Positions 1 through 10,879 of a stretch of 64,000 nt of DNA are shown piece by piece (positions within the stretch are counted from its first letter, which is position 1; the number at the start of each line of letters is the position of its first letter). The notes under the pieces were generated by a model. The model saw only the letters and a list, made by a program, of their open reading frames with translations, did no database searches and was not told the DNA's origin. The DNA comes from Nansenia antarctica (Eukaryota; Chordata; Actinopteri; Argentiniformes; Microstomatidae), in contig OZ022349.1 of NCBI GenBank assembly GCA_963989245.1, positions 25,373,651-25,437,650 on the forward strand, written 5' to 3'. The translations under genes were made by a program, and so were the position numbers.

Positions 1-427
1 GTGTAGCATCATTAGCTTGCTGCCCCTTTAATCCAGGCTCACACAGTAGCTGTTGGGTAGCCAGTGACGGCCAGCCGGTTGCGGTACTAATCTCAGGTTG
101 AGAGTCACTGTCTGCGGGAAGCAGAGTCAAGGGCGCCGGCTTTCCCCGATGGGCAGTGGGCCGGGTGCTACTCACGTTATAATTCTGACTCGGTGCCACT
201 CGGTTCGCAGAGTCCTTCAGTTGAAATATCTTTGTTTCAAGTACTGCAATCTTCTGTAGATATCCGCTGCAGCCTCTGCAAGGCGACATGTCCGCGCCGA
301 GAGGATATTCTCTGGTATGGTGTCCTCCGTGCGCCGCTGTCCCTGACGTACTCCACTAGCTGCTTCTGGGTCCTTCCGCTGAGATGCGTAATGTATGAAT
401 GTATGAATGTAACTATGACTTTAATCC
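1..427 (-). mobile_element. Probable 3' part of a Gypsy-like retrotransposon (no coding)
   Basis: Non-coding stretch directly downstream (in - strand sense) of the broken integrase frame. It probably holds the 3' untranslated part or LTR of the retroelement to its right. I could not define LTR ends because the element is cut by the window edge and only one flank is visible. Short open frames here are not convincing. Confidence 0.35.
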
Positions 428-1832
428 TTAAATGTCTAAACGTGAAAGAGTTAGAAGAAGCAACACAACACAATATAAGGCTGGAACGCCGTTCATGGAC
501 CGGTGAAAACGTTCACACAGGCCATTAGCCTGTGGGTGATAAGCCATAGGGCGGTGGAGGGAGACACCCAGCTGCTGAGTAATGGAAGTCCATAAGCCAG
601 AAGTGAACTGGGCCCCCCGATCAGAGGACAAGTCTGAGGGGACCCCAAACCGGGCGACCCAGGTGCCGATGAATGCGCGGGCCACCTCAACTGTGGTAGT
701 CTCCGTCAGTGGGACGGCCTCTGGCCAACGGGTGGTTCTGTCCACCATCGTCAGAAGGTGAGTGTACCCCCTGGAGCCGGGAAGGGGACCCACCAGATCA
801 ATGTTGACGTGGTCGAAGCGTCTTTCAGGGACCGTGAACCGCTCCAGCGGTGCCTTAACATGACGATGGACCTTTGCCCGTTGGCATAGCACGCAGGTCC
901 TGACCCACCCACCAATGTCAACCTTCATCCTGGGCCAGACGAATTTCGCTGCAATCAGGCGCTGCGAAGGTTTTCTGCCTGGGTGTGAGAGGCTATGTAT
1001 GGCCTCGAAAACTTGCCGTCTCCAAGCATGTGGAACCACTGGGCGCGGCTGCTCCATTGACACGTCACAAAGCAGCGTCGTGCCGTCGTCGCTGAAGGAG
1101 ATGTCTGCCAAGTGGAGGCCAGAAACTTTAGTCCTGCATTCCTGGATGTCTGGGTCCGAAGCCTGATCCGCAGCCATAGGGGCGTAGTCGATGCCGAGAT
1201 GGACAGCCCCGATAGTGGCACGAGAGAGGCAGTCAGCTACGGGGTTGTCCTTTCCCGCCACATGCCGAATGTCTGTAGTGAACTCGGAGATATAAGCCAG
1301 ATGACGCTGCTGCCTGGCAGACCACGGCTCCGACACCTTAGCCATGGCAAAAATCAACGGTTTGTGGTCCACAAAAACCGTGAATGGACGAGCCTCCAGC
1401 AGGAACCGGAAGTGCCTGATTGCCAAGTACAGGGCGAGGAGCTCTCGGTCAAAGGTGCTGTATTTTTGCTCACTGGAGCGGAGTTGTCGGCTGAAAAATG
1501 CCAGGGGTTGCCAAACCCCCTTGACCAGCTGTTCGTAAAAGGCCGGATCCGACGGCATAATCTGAGGCATCAGTTGTCAAGGCCACGGAAGCCTCAGGCA
1601 CGGGGTGAGTCAGCATGGTCGCGCTCGCGAGGGCTTCCTTGGTGTCTGAGAACGCCTTTGACATTTGGTCGGACCATGCGATGATGTGCTTAGGGGTCTT
1701 ACCCTTGAGAGCCCCATGCAGGGGGCGCATGACCCTCTCTGACAGCGACGATGTCATGACCCTCTCTGACAGCGACGATGTCCAGACCATTAGCTCTGGA
1801 TCGGACGACAACAAGGAGAGAGAGAAACGCAC
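428..1832 (-). pseudogene. Gypsy/Ty3-type pol fragment: RT end, RNase H, integrase
   Basis: Read on the - strand, two overlapping frames (1470-1832, then 428-1570) give the end of a reverse transcriptase, an RNase H domain (LTTDASDYAVG in the first frame; FVDHKPL in the second) and an integrase. The integrase has an HHCC zinc-binding region (H..H, then CVLC) and the catalytic D, D, E in NIDLVGPLP, SSDRGAQF and NGLCERFH. The frame changes near 1550, and homology stops just after FHRSM near 490, so the C-terminal integrase is lost. A 27-bp tandem duplication (1728-1754 and 1755-1781) adds nine codons. No gag, protease or RT core is present. This is a dead copy of an LTR retrotransposon; the assignment to Gypsy rests on the RNase H/integrase order and motifs. 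Confidence 0.85.
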
Positions 1833-1938
1833 TCAGGGTGAGGGGAGGGGGGGGTAAGGTAATGTGGATTTTACTGCAGTTTCAAGGATTTTTAAGTTTA
1901 AATTGTATTTTATGTTTAAAAAAAAAGAACAACACTAT

Positions 1939-2063
1939 GGGCCGGTTTCACAGACGAGGCTTAAGCCTAATCCTAGACTAAAAAACATCTTCAATGGAGA
2001 TTTTACATTGAAAGTGTGATTTAGTCCAGGACTAGGCTTAAGCCTTGTCTGTGAAACCGGCCC
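1939..2063. mobile_element. Palindromic MITE (foldback)
   Basis: The two ends are inverted copies: GGGCCGGTTTCACAGAC at the left matches GTCTGTGAAACCGGCCC at the right, and similarity continues inward through the AGGCTTAAGCC motif and beyond. The whole is about 125 bp with a short centre, so it can fold into one hairpin. This is the form of a short non-autonomous DNA transposon. It lies between the Gypsy remnant and the hAT remnant. Confidence 0.75.
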
Positions 2064-2098
2064 CAAATCTGTTTTATTTGTATATGTGTTTCGCCCAG

Positions 2099-3206
2099 CT
2101 AACGAGCGGTCACTACAGCATAATATTTTGCACTGTGAACCTTTTCAGTAATGGCCCGAATAACCATTCCTCCAATCTGCACAATCAGTTCGTTCTGAAT
2201 ATCCTTGCTTAGGTAATGACTGGTTATTTCATTTCTCTCAATCCGTCTTAAGTGTTCACTCATAACTGGGTCATGTTTAGCCATCAGCTCCACCTGTCCT
2301 AAGAAGTGCCCATTGGAGGGCTCGTGCAGTCTGTCTGTTGTCCCACGAAAGGCCATGTTACGTTCAGCTAAATGACAGATGATGCTGATAATTCTGGATA
2401 GCACTTCGCTCCAGTATTTTTTCTCTCTCTCAATTAGCTCCATGTGTTGCCAGTCCACAGTTTTCTTTTGGTCCATTCCAACCTGTAGTGTATGCCACTT
2501 CTCCATACAATGGATGTGTGTTTTTGAGCGCTCGTGGTTTCTTAGACAATCAGTTATGTTTTTCCATCCATTATATCCATCTTTTGACAGACTGATGTCT
2601 CGTTTCCCAAATAATAAGCAACAAAAGCAAAAAACCCTATCCGTAGATTCAGAGTACACTATCCACGACCGTTTTATTTTCTCGCTATTTTTAAGCTCCA
2701 TGAAATAGTACTCCTTTCTAAATCGCCGAGGAGGGGTGTCATTATTTTGGGGGAAAATATGGTCTATCAGCTGCTGTGGGCCTCTTTTAACAAGCTCTGT
2801 AACAGAGTCAGAGATTCTGTTTGGCCATAGTGCGGGATCAGATAATCGTAGGCCTACTAAAGGCAAGGCATCAACGTCTGTCCCACCTTCTGCTGCTCTT
2901 TTCTCAGACTCTCTCTCCTCTTCACAATGTTCGCCCTCTTCATTTAGCTGGCCCTCATCTTTGCTATCACTCAGTTCCTTCTCCGTCTCCTCTTCAAGCT
3001 GTCTCTCTCTCTCTGCTGCTATGGCCGCTCTCTGCCTGCTCAATTTCGCCGCCATCCCCGGCAACAACAGGTGTCACGCCACTCTTAAAAAATGCTGTTA
3101 ATTTTGGATGGGATTCCAATGCCTGTGTCTTTTGAAGCGCACGCCGCCGAAATTGCACACCGCTGGGTTTTGACCGTTTCATTTTTCGTGTTTCGTTTGT
3201 AATCAT
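2099..3206 (-). pseudogene. hAT transposase N-terminal half (TTF/ZMYM1-like)
   Basis: The - strand frame 2099-3067 has an acidic N-terminus rich in E/K, then a TTF-type zinc-finger region (FCFCCLLFGKRD ... GYNGWKNITDCLRNHERSKTHIHC), followed by the segment typical of ZMYM1-like hAT transposases (AFRGTTDRL ... GHFLGQVELMAKHDPVMSEHL). An overlapping frame (2994-3206) supplies further basic N-terminal sequence, so a frameshift separates the first 60-odd residues. The DDE catalytic core and the dimerisation domain are missing; homology stops at 2099. A non-autonomous or decayed hAT copy, not a host gene. Confidence 0.75.
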
Positions 3207-3209
3207 TTC

Positions 3210-4095
3210 TCACTTTTTTCAGTAGGCTAGGATATTTTTCTGGTGAGTTTTGTTGTTGTTTACTCTTGATTTTTAAATTAACCTGTAACCTGAGGGGCGG
3301 CGGCCAATGCTCCAGGGCGCCCCTAGCGACTCGGCGCCCTAGGCAATTGCCTTGTATGCCAAGCGCATGCACCGGGCCTGGACCCCCGACCAGATATAGA
3401 CACTGCCTCCTCAGCAACTGTGCCCCGAACGGTGTCGCCAAATGACTCTGAGCTTCTTCAGAGCAGGGCCCCACGGAGAGACAGGACCCCAGAGAGGGAC
3501 CATGACAACAGACTCCGACGGTGCAGCAGGCCCAGACAAGACAGGGGGGCCCCCATGTTCCGAGACCCAGCCAGGAGGAGGCACCACGAAGGGTGCCTAG
3601 TGGACCCCAGCTTATTACTGAGGGTAGGGGAGTGTGGCACCACAAGCCCTTGGCCAAGGAGGAGGGACCAGCGGCCCCACAGACCACGACCCAGACAGGC
3701 ACCTGGACGCGTCGTGGTTACAGACCAGGTTACAGGCCTGCGGCCTCGTACCTACGACCGAATCACAGCCGTGCTGATATTCAGTATAACACACTCCCTC
3801 TCGTGTGACAGGGATGGGCCTGTCTGGGCCAAAAATGCCAGGGCCTAATTTTTGTCCCAGTCCAGCCCTGCATCTCCCCCATGTTGATGGTACATGCCGC
3901 TATAGTCAGTCCCAATGGTCCAAAAGTCAAGTGCTTCGTAAATCGTAACACAGACGGGGTGAATTTTATGAATGAAAGTGAAAGTTCTGTCACCAAACGC
4001 TGTTACTTATCCTCACACATGTTTAAGTGGGTCTATGAAAATCCTTGGCCTTTACTAGTGGGTATACGGCGTATCACGTAGACTACACCACTGGG
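3210..4095. other. Non-coding stretch with MITE/hAT end remnants
   Basis: No supportable gene. Position 3752-3795 (CTGCGGCCTCGTACCTA... then ATATTCAGTATAAC) matches the right end of the foldback element in the kinase intron at 30143-30215 in inverted order. The segment ending at 4092 (TACACCACTG) looks like the terminal inverted repeat of an hAT element of the CAGTGGTGTAGTC type. Boundaries of the individual insertions could not be fixed. Confidence 0.4.
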
Positions 4096-4118
4096 TCCCC
4101 CCCAAAGTCCGCACCTCC

Positions 4119-4500
4119 TTTGGCCTGAGTCATTCTGTTCAGTTCGCTGCCCCCTGTAGGTAGCTGTAGGTACCTACACCCCCACTGACTGGAATGTAAA
4201 ACTCACCACCCTAATCGCGTTACCCACTTTTAAACACTCACTTTTAGATGTTGTCTCGGATCACTGCACCTGCTTTTAAGTTCACTTCCCCCTGGTCCCT
4301 GCTGTCTTTTACATATTGTATTGTAATGTATAGATGTTTTTGATACTTGTGTATTATGGCATTCATGTTTTATATTGTATATATTGTGTTGTGTTTTGTG
4401 TACAGACTTGCCTCTGTTCTGCCTATTGGCCAGATCGTCATTGTAAATGAGAATTGGTTCTCAATTGACTTATCTGGTTAAATAAAGGTTAAACAAAACA
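4119..4500 (+). mobile_element. LINE 3' end (copy 1)
   Basis: Non-coding 3' end ending in ACTTATCTGGTTAAATAAAGG followed by an A-rich tail, the typical polyadenylation end of a fish non-LTR retrotransposon. The same sequence recurs at 15080-15480. No coding sequence remains upstream. Confidence 0.65.
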
Positions 4501-4514
4501 ACAACAAAAATCAC

Positions 4515-4685
4515 AGATTGATTGATTGATTGATTGATTGAAAACTTTATTAGAAGATTTGCAGGAGTAGGTACATGAAAGTACATATTACATACAAGGT
4601 CAACTAACAGGATAAAAACCCAAGAAAGCCACTGGCTTATTTCAATTGGGGTCCTTGATATAGACACATCAATTAGGCTACACAT
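4515..4685 (-). mobile_element. Short retro-insertion with (ATTG)n tail
   Basis: Begins with a GATT tandem and continues AAAACTTTATTAGAAG..., the complement of a polyadenylation signal and tail. The same sequence occurs in opposite orientation at about 42405-42541, ending AATAAAGTTTTCAATCAATC. It is absent from the duplicate block at 15490, so it inserted after the duplication (or was lost there). Confidence 0.65.
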
Positions 4686-5430
4686 CACAATCACAGTAAT
4701 CGATCATACATGAATCACCGTAGTCAACCCAGAGTATCCCCAATGAACCCTATGTGTGGACACAACAGGGTTAGCCCAGTCTTTTAAACATATATATTAT
4801 TATTATTATGTATTAATAATACCGTATTACATCCGTAATACATCATAGGCAGAGTAGGTGCAAGGAAAGTAGGTGCAATTTCAACACCATAATCAACATC
4901 GATATTGCGCAGTTGACGTTTATGAGTTGTTGATACAGTACTAAGCATGCTACAATAATACTATTACTATCATATCATATCTTACCGAATACAGACGAGA
5001 AAGAGGCGAGTGAATTGTCAGGAAAACAGTCGCTGTATGACATTGATTGGTGGGAGCCGGGGCGAGTTGTATTCGTTATACAATATATAAATCATATCAT
5101 GTCAACCAAAGGCTAACTAACTCAGACCAAAACAAAATATAGGCTTATAGCAGCATAACTTGTTGATACGTTGACAAATCAGCACACATAAATGAACGAA
5201 TTTGAGGCTGACCAACGTCTGATCACCATATTGCAACATTTTAAAGTTTGAAAGTCTAACCGTATATAGGTTTAACAGGGACATAATAGCCTATGCACAG
5301 AATATATACTATCATAATCAGGACAGGAAAGAAAACATAGGCAATATTTATTTATGAGGAAGACAGGCGTATACAGATATGTGTGCTTGGCTTGCAGAGA
5401 GGGGGTTGAATTGCATCATTTGTATTTATA
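4686..5430. other. A/T-rich non-coding segment
   Basis: No gene seen. The segment matches 15500-16270 closely, with small indels, and is part of the duplicated block. Contains a short (TAT)n run near 4795. Confidence 0.6.
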
Positions 5431-5550
5431 TGTTAAAGCACTTTGAGCTGCAACGTTTGCAGGAAAAGTGCTATACAAAAAAGGGTTATTATTATGATTA
5501 TGATTATAATAATGATAATAATAATAATCATCATCATCATTATTATTATT
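5431..5550 (+). mobile_element. LINE-type 3' tail plus (ATT)n
   Basis: AAAGCACTTTGAGCTGCAAC ... AAAAGTGCTATACAAA followed by an ATT/ATG microsatellite. The same tail signature recurs at 16272, 33303, 34927, 48091 (+) and 38450, 56790 (-), so it marks several insertions of one retrotransposon family in this window. Confidence 0.65.
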
Positions 5551-5756
5551 ATCATGCAAACATATCTGTTTGAGCGCGCCCTCCGAAGTTTGGCCAGTTG
5601 TGACAACGGCACCATGGCGTCATGATAAACCTATAATAGAATGGTTTGGTGTGACAACGGTACATACAGACTTGTATAACGGTACATGATAGAGAGATTG
5701 TCCGCTGAGAATATAATATATATTATCTACAATTTCTGCTACAGTTTTCATAAGGA

Positions 5757-6113
5757 TGAGTAGAAAAAGGAGGAATTCTTCGTTTACACGAAGCCCCCTT
5801 TCGGTATGTTAGTTTTGTCTTCTCTTTCCATTTAATACTAATAATAATATCTTATATCTAATAATGTTATTAATGTTAATATTATTAATATCTAATGTAT
5901 CTTTTAATGTTAGTTGATGAATCTATATATTTGTATATATTTGCATATTTACTTAAATATGTATAACGGTACATGATAGACAGACTGTCCGCGGGGATGC
6001 GAATGAGAATAATATATATATATATATATATATATTATATACCATTTCTTCTACAGTTAAGGATGAGTAGAAAAAGGAGGAATTCTTCGTTTCCACAACG
6101 CCCCCTTTCGGTA
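5757..6113 (+). repeat. Two exon-like pieces similar to the kinase tail exon end
   Basis: 5757-5805 and 6062-6113 both read ATGAGTAGAAAAAGGAGGA... encoding RKRRNSSF..., followed by a splice-donor-like CG|GTATGT. The same coding end and about 200 bp of following sequence are the end of the kinase tail exons at 33041 and 34616. In front of each is a CTACAG acceptor-like site. Both pieces also occur in the duplicate block (16687 and 16941). Whether the kinase exon or a mobile element is the source is not clear. Confidence 0.6.
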
Positions 6114-6134
6114 TGTGAGATATCTAAGAGCCAA

Positions 6135-6136
<2 letters not shown>

Positions 6137-6183
<47 letters not shown>

Positions 6184-6212
6184 TGAGTGTGTGTGTGTGT
6201 GTGTGTGTGTCT

Positions 6213-6251
<39 letters not shown>

Positions 6252-6252
6252 T

Positions 6253-6327
<75 letters not shown>

Positions 6328-6334
6328 TGAGTGT
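6137..6334. repeat. (GT)n array, about 200 bp
   Basis: Almost uninterrupted GT dinucleotides with a few CTGA breaks. Long open frames of alternating Cys-Val or His-Thr across it are artefacts. Alternating purine-pyrimidine sequence of this length can adopt Z-DNA (established); whether it does here is unknown. Confidence 0.95.
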
Positions 6335-6516
6335 GTCCGCCTCGTAATGGTAGTTGTAAGTGCAACCCGAGGCTTCAGACATATTAGGAAATCAACAAGT
6401 GTTCCACGAACTTGAACCCAGTTAAGGTCTTACAATACTCCACCTGGTGACCCTGATTAGACACTTATGCATCCAGCCTGATATTGTGCATCCCCTGACC
6501 ATCGTCCTGGTGTTAG

Positions 6517-6739
6517 TTGCTGTGGGCGTGTCTAACCTGCTGTGGGCGTGTCTAACCTGATGTGGGCGTGTCTAACCTGATGTGGGCGTGTCTAACCTAA
6601 TGTAGGCGTGTCTAACATGCTGTGGGCGTGGCTAACCTGCTGTGGGCGCGTCTAACCTGATGTGGGCGTGTCTAACCTAATGTAGGCGTGTCTAACCTGC
6701 TGTGGGCGTGTCTAACCTGCTGTGGGCGTGTCTAACCAG
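6517..6739. repeat. 20-bp minisatellite (TGTGGGCGTGTCTAACCTGC)
   Basis: About eleven tandem units of a 20-bp sequence, with variants at two or three positions (CTGC/CTGA/CTAA, GTGGGCG/GTAGGCG). The array recurs with about six units at 17461-17590 in the duplicate block. Confidence 0.9.
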
Positions 6740-7011
6740 CTGTCTGGTTTTTTGGTTGGTTTTGGTTTGGATGTGTGGACAGTGTGTGTGTGAATCTTAA
6801 CCACCTCTCTTGTCTCTAAACATCTCTGCTTATCCTGTTGTTGTTTGCATATGCCCTCTCTCACCTCTACGCTCTCTCTTTTCTTCCCCTCTTTCTGCCG
6901 ACACAGTCTCCTAATAAAATCGTATATACACATACACGATAGTACGTTATCCCAATTTTGTGTCCTGCGTGACACATCAGACAGATTTCGGGATGATATG
7001 TCAACAACGGA

Positions 7012-7013
<2 letters not shown>

Positions 7014-7064
<51 letters not shown>
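7014..7064. repeat. (TA)n microsatellite
   Basis: About 25 uninterrupted TA units directly upstream of the LINE coding segment. Confidence 0.95.
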
Positions 7065-7065
<1 letters not shown>

Positions 7066-7083
7066 CAACGTTATATACCACAA

Positions 7084-9707
7084 GTATGACTTTCTTTGTT
7101 TAACAGAGACTTGGCAACAACCCAATGACTTCTCTCAGATGAACGAGTCTACTCCACCTGGGTCTGTTTACATCTGCCAGCCCCGTCTCACCGGCAGAGG
7201 GGGGGGTCTCGTCTCACCGGCAGAGGGGGGGGGGTCTCGTCTCACCGGCAGAGGGGGGGGTCTCGTCTCACCGGCAGAGGGCGGGGGGTCTCGTCTCACC
7301 GGCAGAGGGGGGGGTCTCGTCTCACCGGCAGAGGGGGGGGTCTCGTCTCACCGGCAGAGGGGGGGGTCTCGTCTCACCGGCAGTGGGGGGGGTCTCGTCT
7401 CACCGGCAGAGGGGGGGGGGTCTCGTCTCACCGGCAGAGGGGGGGGTCTCATCTCACCGGCAGAGGGGGGGGTCTCGTCTCACCGGCAGAGGGGGGGGGT
7501 CTCGTCTCACCGGCAGAGGGGGGGGTCTCGTCTCACCGGCAGAGAGGGGGGTCTCATCTCACCGGCAGAGGGGGGGGTCTCATCTCACCGGCAGAGAGGG
7601 GGGTCTCATCTCACCGGCAGAGGGGGGGGTCTCGTCTCACCGGCAGAGGGGGGGGTCTCGTCTCACCGGCAGAGGGGGGGGTCTCGTCTCACCGGCAGAG
7701 GGGGGGGTCTCGTCTCACCGGCAGAGGGGGGGGTCTCGTCTCACCGGCAGAGGGGGGGGTCTCGTCTCACCGGCAGAGGGGGGGGGGGTCTCGTCTCACC
7801 GGCAGAGGGGGGGGTCTCGTCTCACCGGCAGAGGGGGGGGTCTCGTCTCACCGGCAGAGGGGGGGGTCTCGTCTCACCGGCAGAGGGGGGGGGTCTCGTC
7901 TCACCGGCAGAGGGGGGGGGTCTCGTCTCACCGGCAGAGGGGGGGGTCTCGTCTCACCGGCAGAGGGGGGGGTCTCGTCTCACCGGCAGAGGGGGGGGTC
8001 TCGTCTCACCGGCAGAGGGGGGGGTCTCGTCTCACCGGCAGAGGGGGGGGGTCTCGTCTCACCGGCAGAGGGGGGGGGGTCTCGTCTCACCGGCAGAGGG
8101 GGGGGTCTCGTCTCACCGGCAGAGGGGGGGGGGTCTCGTCTCACCGGCAGAGGGGGGGGTCTCGCGATAATCCACCGCGAGTCCTGGAAGGTCTCTCCTG
8201 TCACTCTGCCAGTGTCTCATTCTTTTGAGTCTGTGGCTCTACAACTAAATGGACCTACCCCAACTGTTTTAGTTAATATCTACCGCCCACCCAAACCAAA
8301 CAAGGATTTCTTTGATGAATTCAACACATTTCTCACCCACATCTGTTCACTCTCATCCAACATAATTCTGTTAGGTGATTTAAATATTCACATGGATAAT
8401 AGTAATCATGCTCTCACTAAGGACTTCATCTCTTGCCTGGACAGTTTTGGTCTCCAACAATATATTGATTTCCCTACCCATTCTAAAGGTCATATTTTGG
8501 ACTTGGTCTGTTGCTCAGGTGTCACTCCCCTCAACTGTTCTGCTGTTGACCTCCCCATCTCTGACCACATGCTTGTTTCATTTAACTTAAGTTTGTCTCT
8601 ATCCAAAACCAAACAGTCACGTACTATGTCCTTCCGCAACATCAGACATACTAATTTAGCAGATCTCATAACAGGCATCGACACTTTCCCCATCATCACC
8701 CCCCCATGCACCCCTGATCAGCTCGTCTCTCATTACAATGATGGACTCCAAACTCTGCTGGACTCACTCGCCCCCCTCAAAACCCGGACTGTCTCATTCC
8801 CCCATTCTGCCCCCTGGTTTTCCCCTCACCTACGTCTGCTGAAAGTCAAAGGACGTCAGCTGGAGCGGCTTTCAAGAAAAACCGGTCTCACTGTTCACAA
8901 ACAGATGCACCATGCCCACATCCTCCTTTACAAAGACGCCCTCTCCTCAGCCAAATCCCAATATCTTACAGACAAAATCACTGCTGGTGCTGGGAACACC
9001 AGGGCCCTGTTCTCAGTGGTCAACAACTCACTCCGCCACCCGACTCCCTTCCCCCACACTTCTACTCCACTGACCACTGTAACTCTCTGATGTCATTTTT
9101 CAACTGAAAAATAGCCAACATCCACCAGCAACTGACCCCTCTTATGTCCAGTTGTCCATCTCCCCATCCCCCCCTCTCTGTACCTCTCTCCTGCTTCCAT
9201 CTCCCCTCTGCTGCCGATTTATCTAAACTCATCCGGAAATCCAAGCCATCCATCTGCCAACTTGACCCCCTGCCCTCCTCCCTGGTCATAGCCTCCCTCC
9301 CCTCTCTCCTGCCCCTGATAACTACAATCATCCATTCCTCCCTCACCTCTGGTTCTGTCCCATCATCTCTCAAATCCGCAGCTGTAACACCAATTCTGAA
9401 GAAACCTGGTTCAGACCCCAACATCTTCAATAACCTCCGTCCCATCTCCAACCTTCCATTTCTTTCAAAAATCTTGGAAAAAGTGGTGGCTTTACAGATT
9501 CATACTCATCTCTCTAACAATAACCTCTACGAACAGTTCCAGTCTGGCTTCCGCCCCCTTCATAGCACAGAAACAGCCCTCCTCAAAATCACAAATGACC
9601 TCCTGATGGCAGCTGACTCCGGACTCTTATCCATCCTCATCCTACTCGATCTGAGCGCGGCTTTCGATACTATATCGCACTCCACCCTCCTTATGTATGT
9701 ACTTTAG
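7084..9707 (+). pseudogene. L2-like LINE: endonuclease domain and RT start (copy 1)
   Basis: The frame starts with KYDFLCLTETWQQPNDF and, after the minisatellite, continues with the endonuclease (VNIYRPPKPNKDF, ILLGDLNIHMDN, LPISDHMLVSFNL), which cleaves target DNA for retrotransposition. After a stop and frame change near 9090 comes the start of the reverse transcriptase (VTPILKKPG, LRPISNLPFLSKILEK, FQSGFRPLHSTETALL, LDLSAAFDTISH; the last holds the first catalytic Asp). Homology stops at about 9700, before the YADD motif, so the element is dead. Order and motifs fit a CR1/L2-type non-LTR retrotransposon. The copy is unusual for the large tandem expansion inside its coding sequence. Confidence 0.85.
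7184..8163. repeat. ~25-bp minisatellite inside the LINE coding sequence
   Basis: Roughly forty tandem units of TCTCGTCTCACCGGCAGAGG plus a G-run of five to ten bases. The unit is the LINE's own coding sequence: unexpanded it encodes CQPRLTGRGGG between SVYI and LAIIHRESW. Varying G-run length shifts the frame between units, so all three frames read as repeats (RLTGRGGG, LVSPAEGG, VSSHRQRGG). Variants include ATCTC for GTCTC, CAGTG for CAGAG and GAGAGGGGG. Only two units exist in the duplicate block (17588-17645). Confidence 0.95.
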
Positions 9708-10280
9708 CCACTCATTAGTACATTTATCGGGAATCGTGAAGTTAAGGAAATGACAAAAACTAAATATTTAAATGCGTTTTCCGTTTTTTTTTTTTTTTTT
9801 TTTCATATTACGAACGTTTTTAAGTGTTGAAGATTTCTTTTTTTTTTCCAAGTATTTTTATTCAAAAGTTACACAATACAATATGATTAAACATGTTGAT
9901 TTTCATTTATTTTTATTTCTTTTTTTACACATTTCTGCCCACCCCCCCACCCAACCCCAAACATTTCCTGCAGGGCCCTAAAGTTACATTAGCATAGTAA
10001 TAACATTCAAAAAGGAAAAAGAAAATAGATTAAATGTTCACACTGGACAATAATAATGTTGTTGTATCACAGCTGCAACCAGGTAACTACCAAGCCAGTA
10101 CATATAGGATCTACAGAGACAGGTCGTCGCAACATTACATGGACCAACAATAGAGAGGTCACATGTCAGAAGCCTGCATCCCTCAGGTTGGAACTTCAGG
10201 GAGAGTCTTAAGACCATCAAAATATGCCAACACAGAGCCCCATGTAGAATACCATTTGCTTGTGGAACCTCTAATTGTGT
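9708..10280. other. Non-coding, T-rich; LINE 3' untranslated region in its right part
   Basis: No gene seen. A poly-T run at 9785-9803 and T-rich sequence at 9838-9930 fit the complement of an A-rich LINE tail; the right part is probably the 3' untranslated region of the L1-like fragment that follows. Confidence 0.45.
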
Positions 10281-10558
10281 ATTTAATTTTTTTCTAATTT
10301 AAGATATAGCATTAGGTCTCTCAGCCATGCTGAGACTGTGGGCGGTTTCGGTGATTTCCAATCAAGCAGTATTCTCCTCCGAGCCAATAGGGAAGCAAAA
10401 GACATGCTATTCTTTTGGATGTTAGTCAGTCGGTCGCTCTCTGAAACCCCGAAGATGGCAGTCAAGGCATTCGGTCGTACATCAATACCCAGTGCCTCGG
10501 ACATAATTTTAAAGACATTTGACCAATATCCAGTCAGTTGAGGACAGGTCCAAAACAT
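10281..10558 (-). pseudogene. L1-like LINE ORF2 C-terminal fragment
   Basis: The - strand frame reads MFWTCPQLTGYWSNVF ... FASLLARRRILLDWKSPKPP ... WLRDLMLYLKLEKN, the conserved Cys-containing C-terminus of fish L1/Tx1-type ORF2 proteins. It is a 5'-truncated copy of about 90 residues, as expected for LINE insertions. Confidence 0.75.
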
Positions 10559-10800
10559 ATGGGTAAGGTCTGCTGGGTTGAAGATTTCACTCGATATAAC
10601 AAAGAACAGTTTTAGTAAACAACATTATATCATAGTCATCATCATCAGTCTGACAACGAGATTAATTGCAGGCAAACCAGACGAATACTGCTGATTCCCT
10701 ACACACTGCATTGTGAATAACCCTGCTTACACACTGTACATATGGGTTAGGGTTTGTTAGGTTTGAGGTCAGAAGCACACAACACACTGGATCATAGCAC

Positions 10801-10820
10801 ACACACACACACACACACAA
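10801..10820. repeat. Short (CA)n
   Basis: Ten CA units flanked by a short direct repeat (CACACTGGATCATAGC on both sides). Confidence 0.8.
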
Positions 10821-10879
10821 CACACTGGATCATAGCGTCACTGTGTTCTTTACTGAGGTATCAACAACAGACAAGAGCA

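Larger units (their letters stand above)
4096..9333. repeat. Composite repeat block, copy 1 (partner 14638-18826)
   Basis: The same series of elements recurs in the same order and orientation at 14638-18826: LINE 3' tail, A/T-rich non-coding sequence, second LINE-type tail plus (ATT)n, two exon-like pieces, (GT)n array, 20-bp minisatellite, LINE endonuclease ORF. Many stretches of several hundred bases look nearly identical by eye. Copy 1 ends in common with copy 2 at ...ACTACAATCATCC. Private to copy 1 are a short retro-insertion at about 4515-4685 and the large minisatellite at 7184-8163. Because unrelated elements share one order, duplication of the block is more likely than independent insertions. 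Confidence 0.85.

Noticed and set aside
1112..1684. + strand frame of 190 codons
   Set aside because: Shadow of the - strand Gypsy RNase H/integrase.
6035..6415. Open frames of Cys-Val and His-Thr repeats over (GT)n (also 12489-12901, 16935-17357, 20921-21194)
   Set aside because: Any dinucleotide array is open in several frames; no sign of coding.
7184..8163. CRISPR-like array or repeat protein gene (up to 441 codons)
   Set aside because: Units are adjacent with no unique spacers, the G-runs shift the frame between units, and the unit is LINE coding sequence. It is a minisatellite, not a CRISPR array or a gene.
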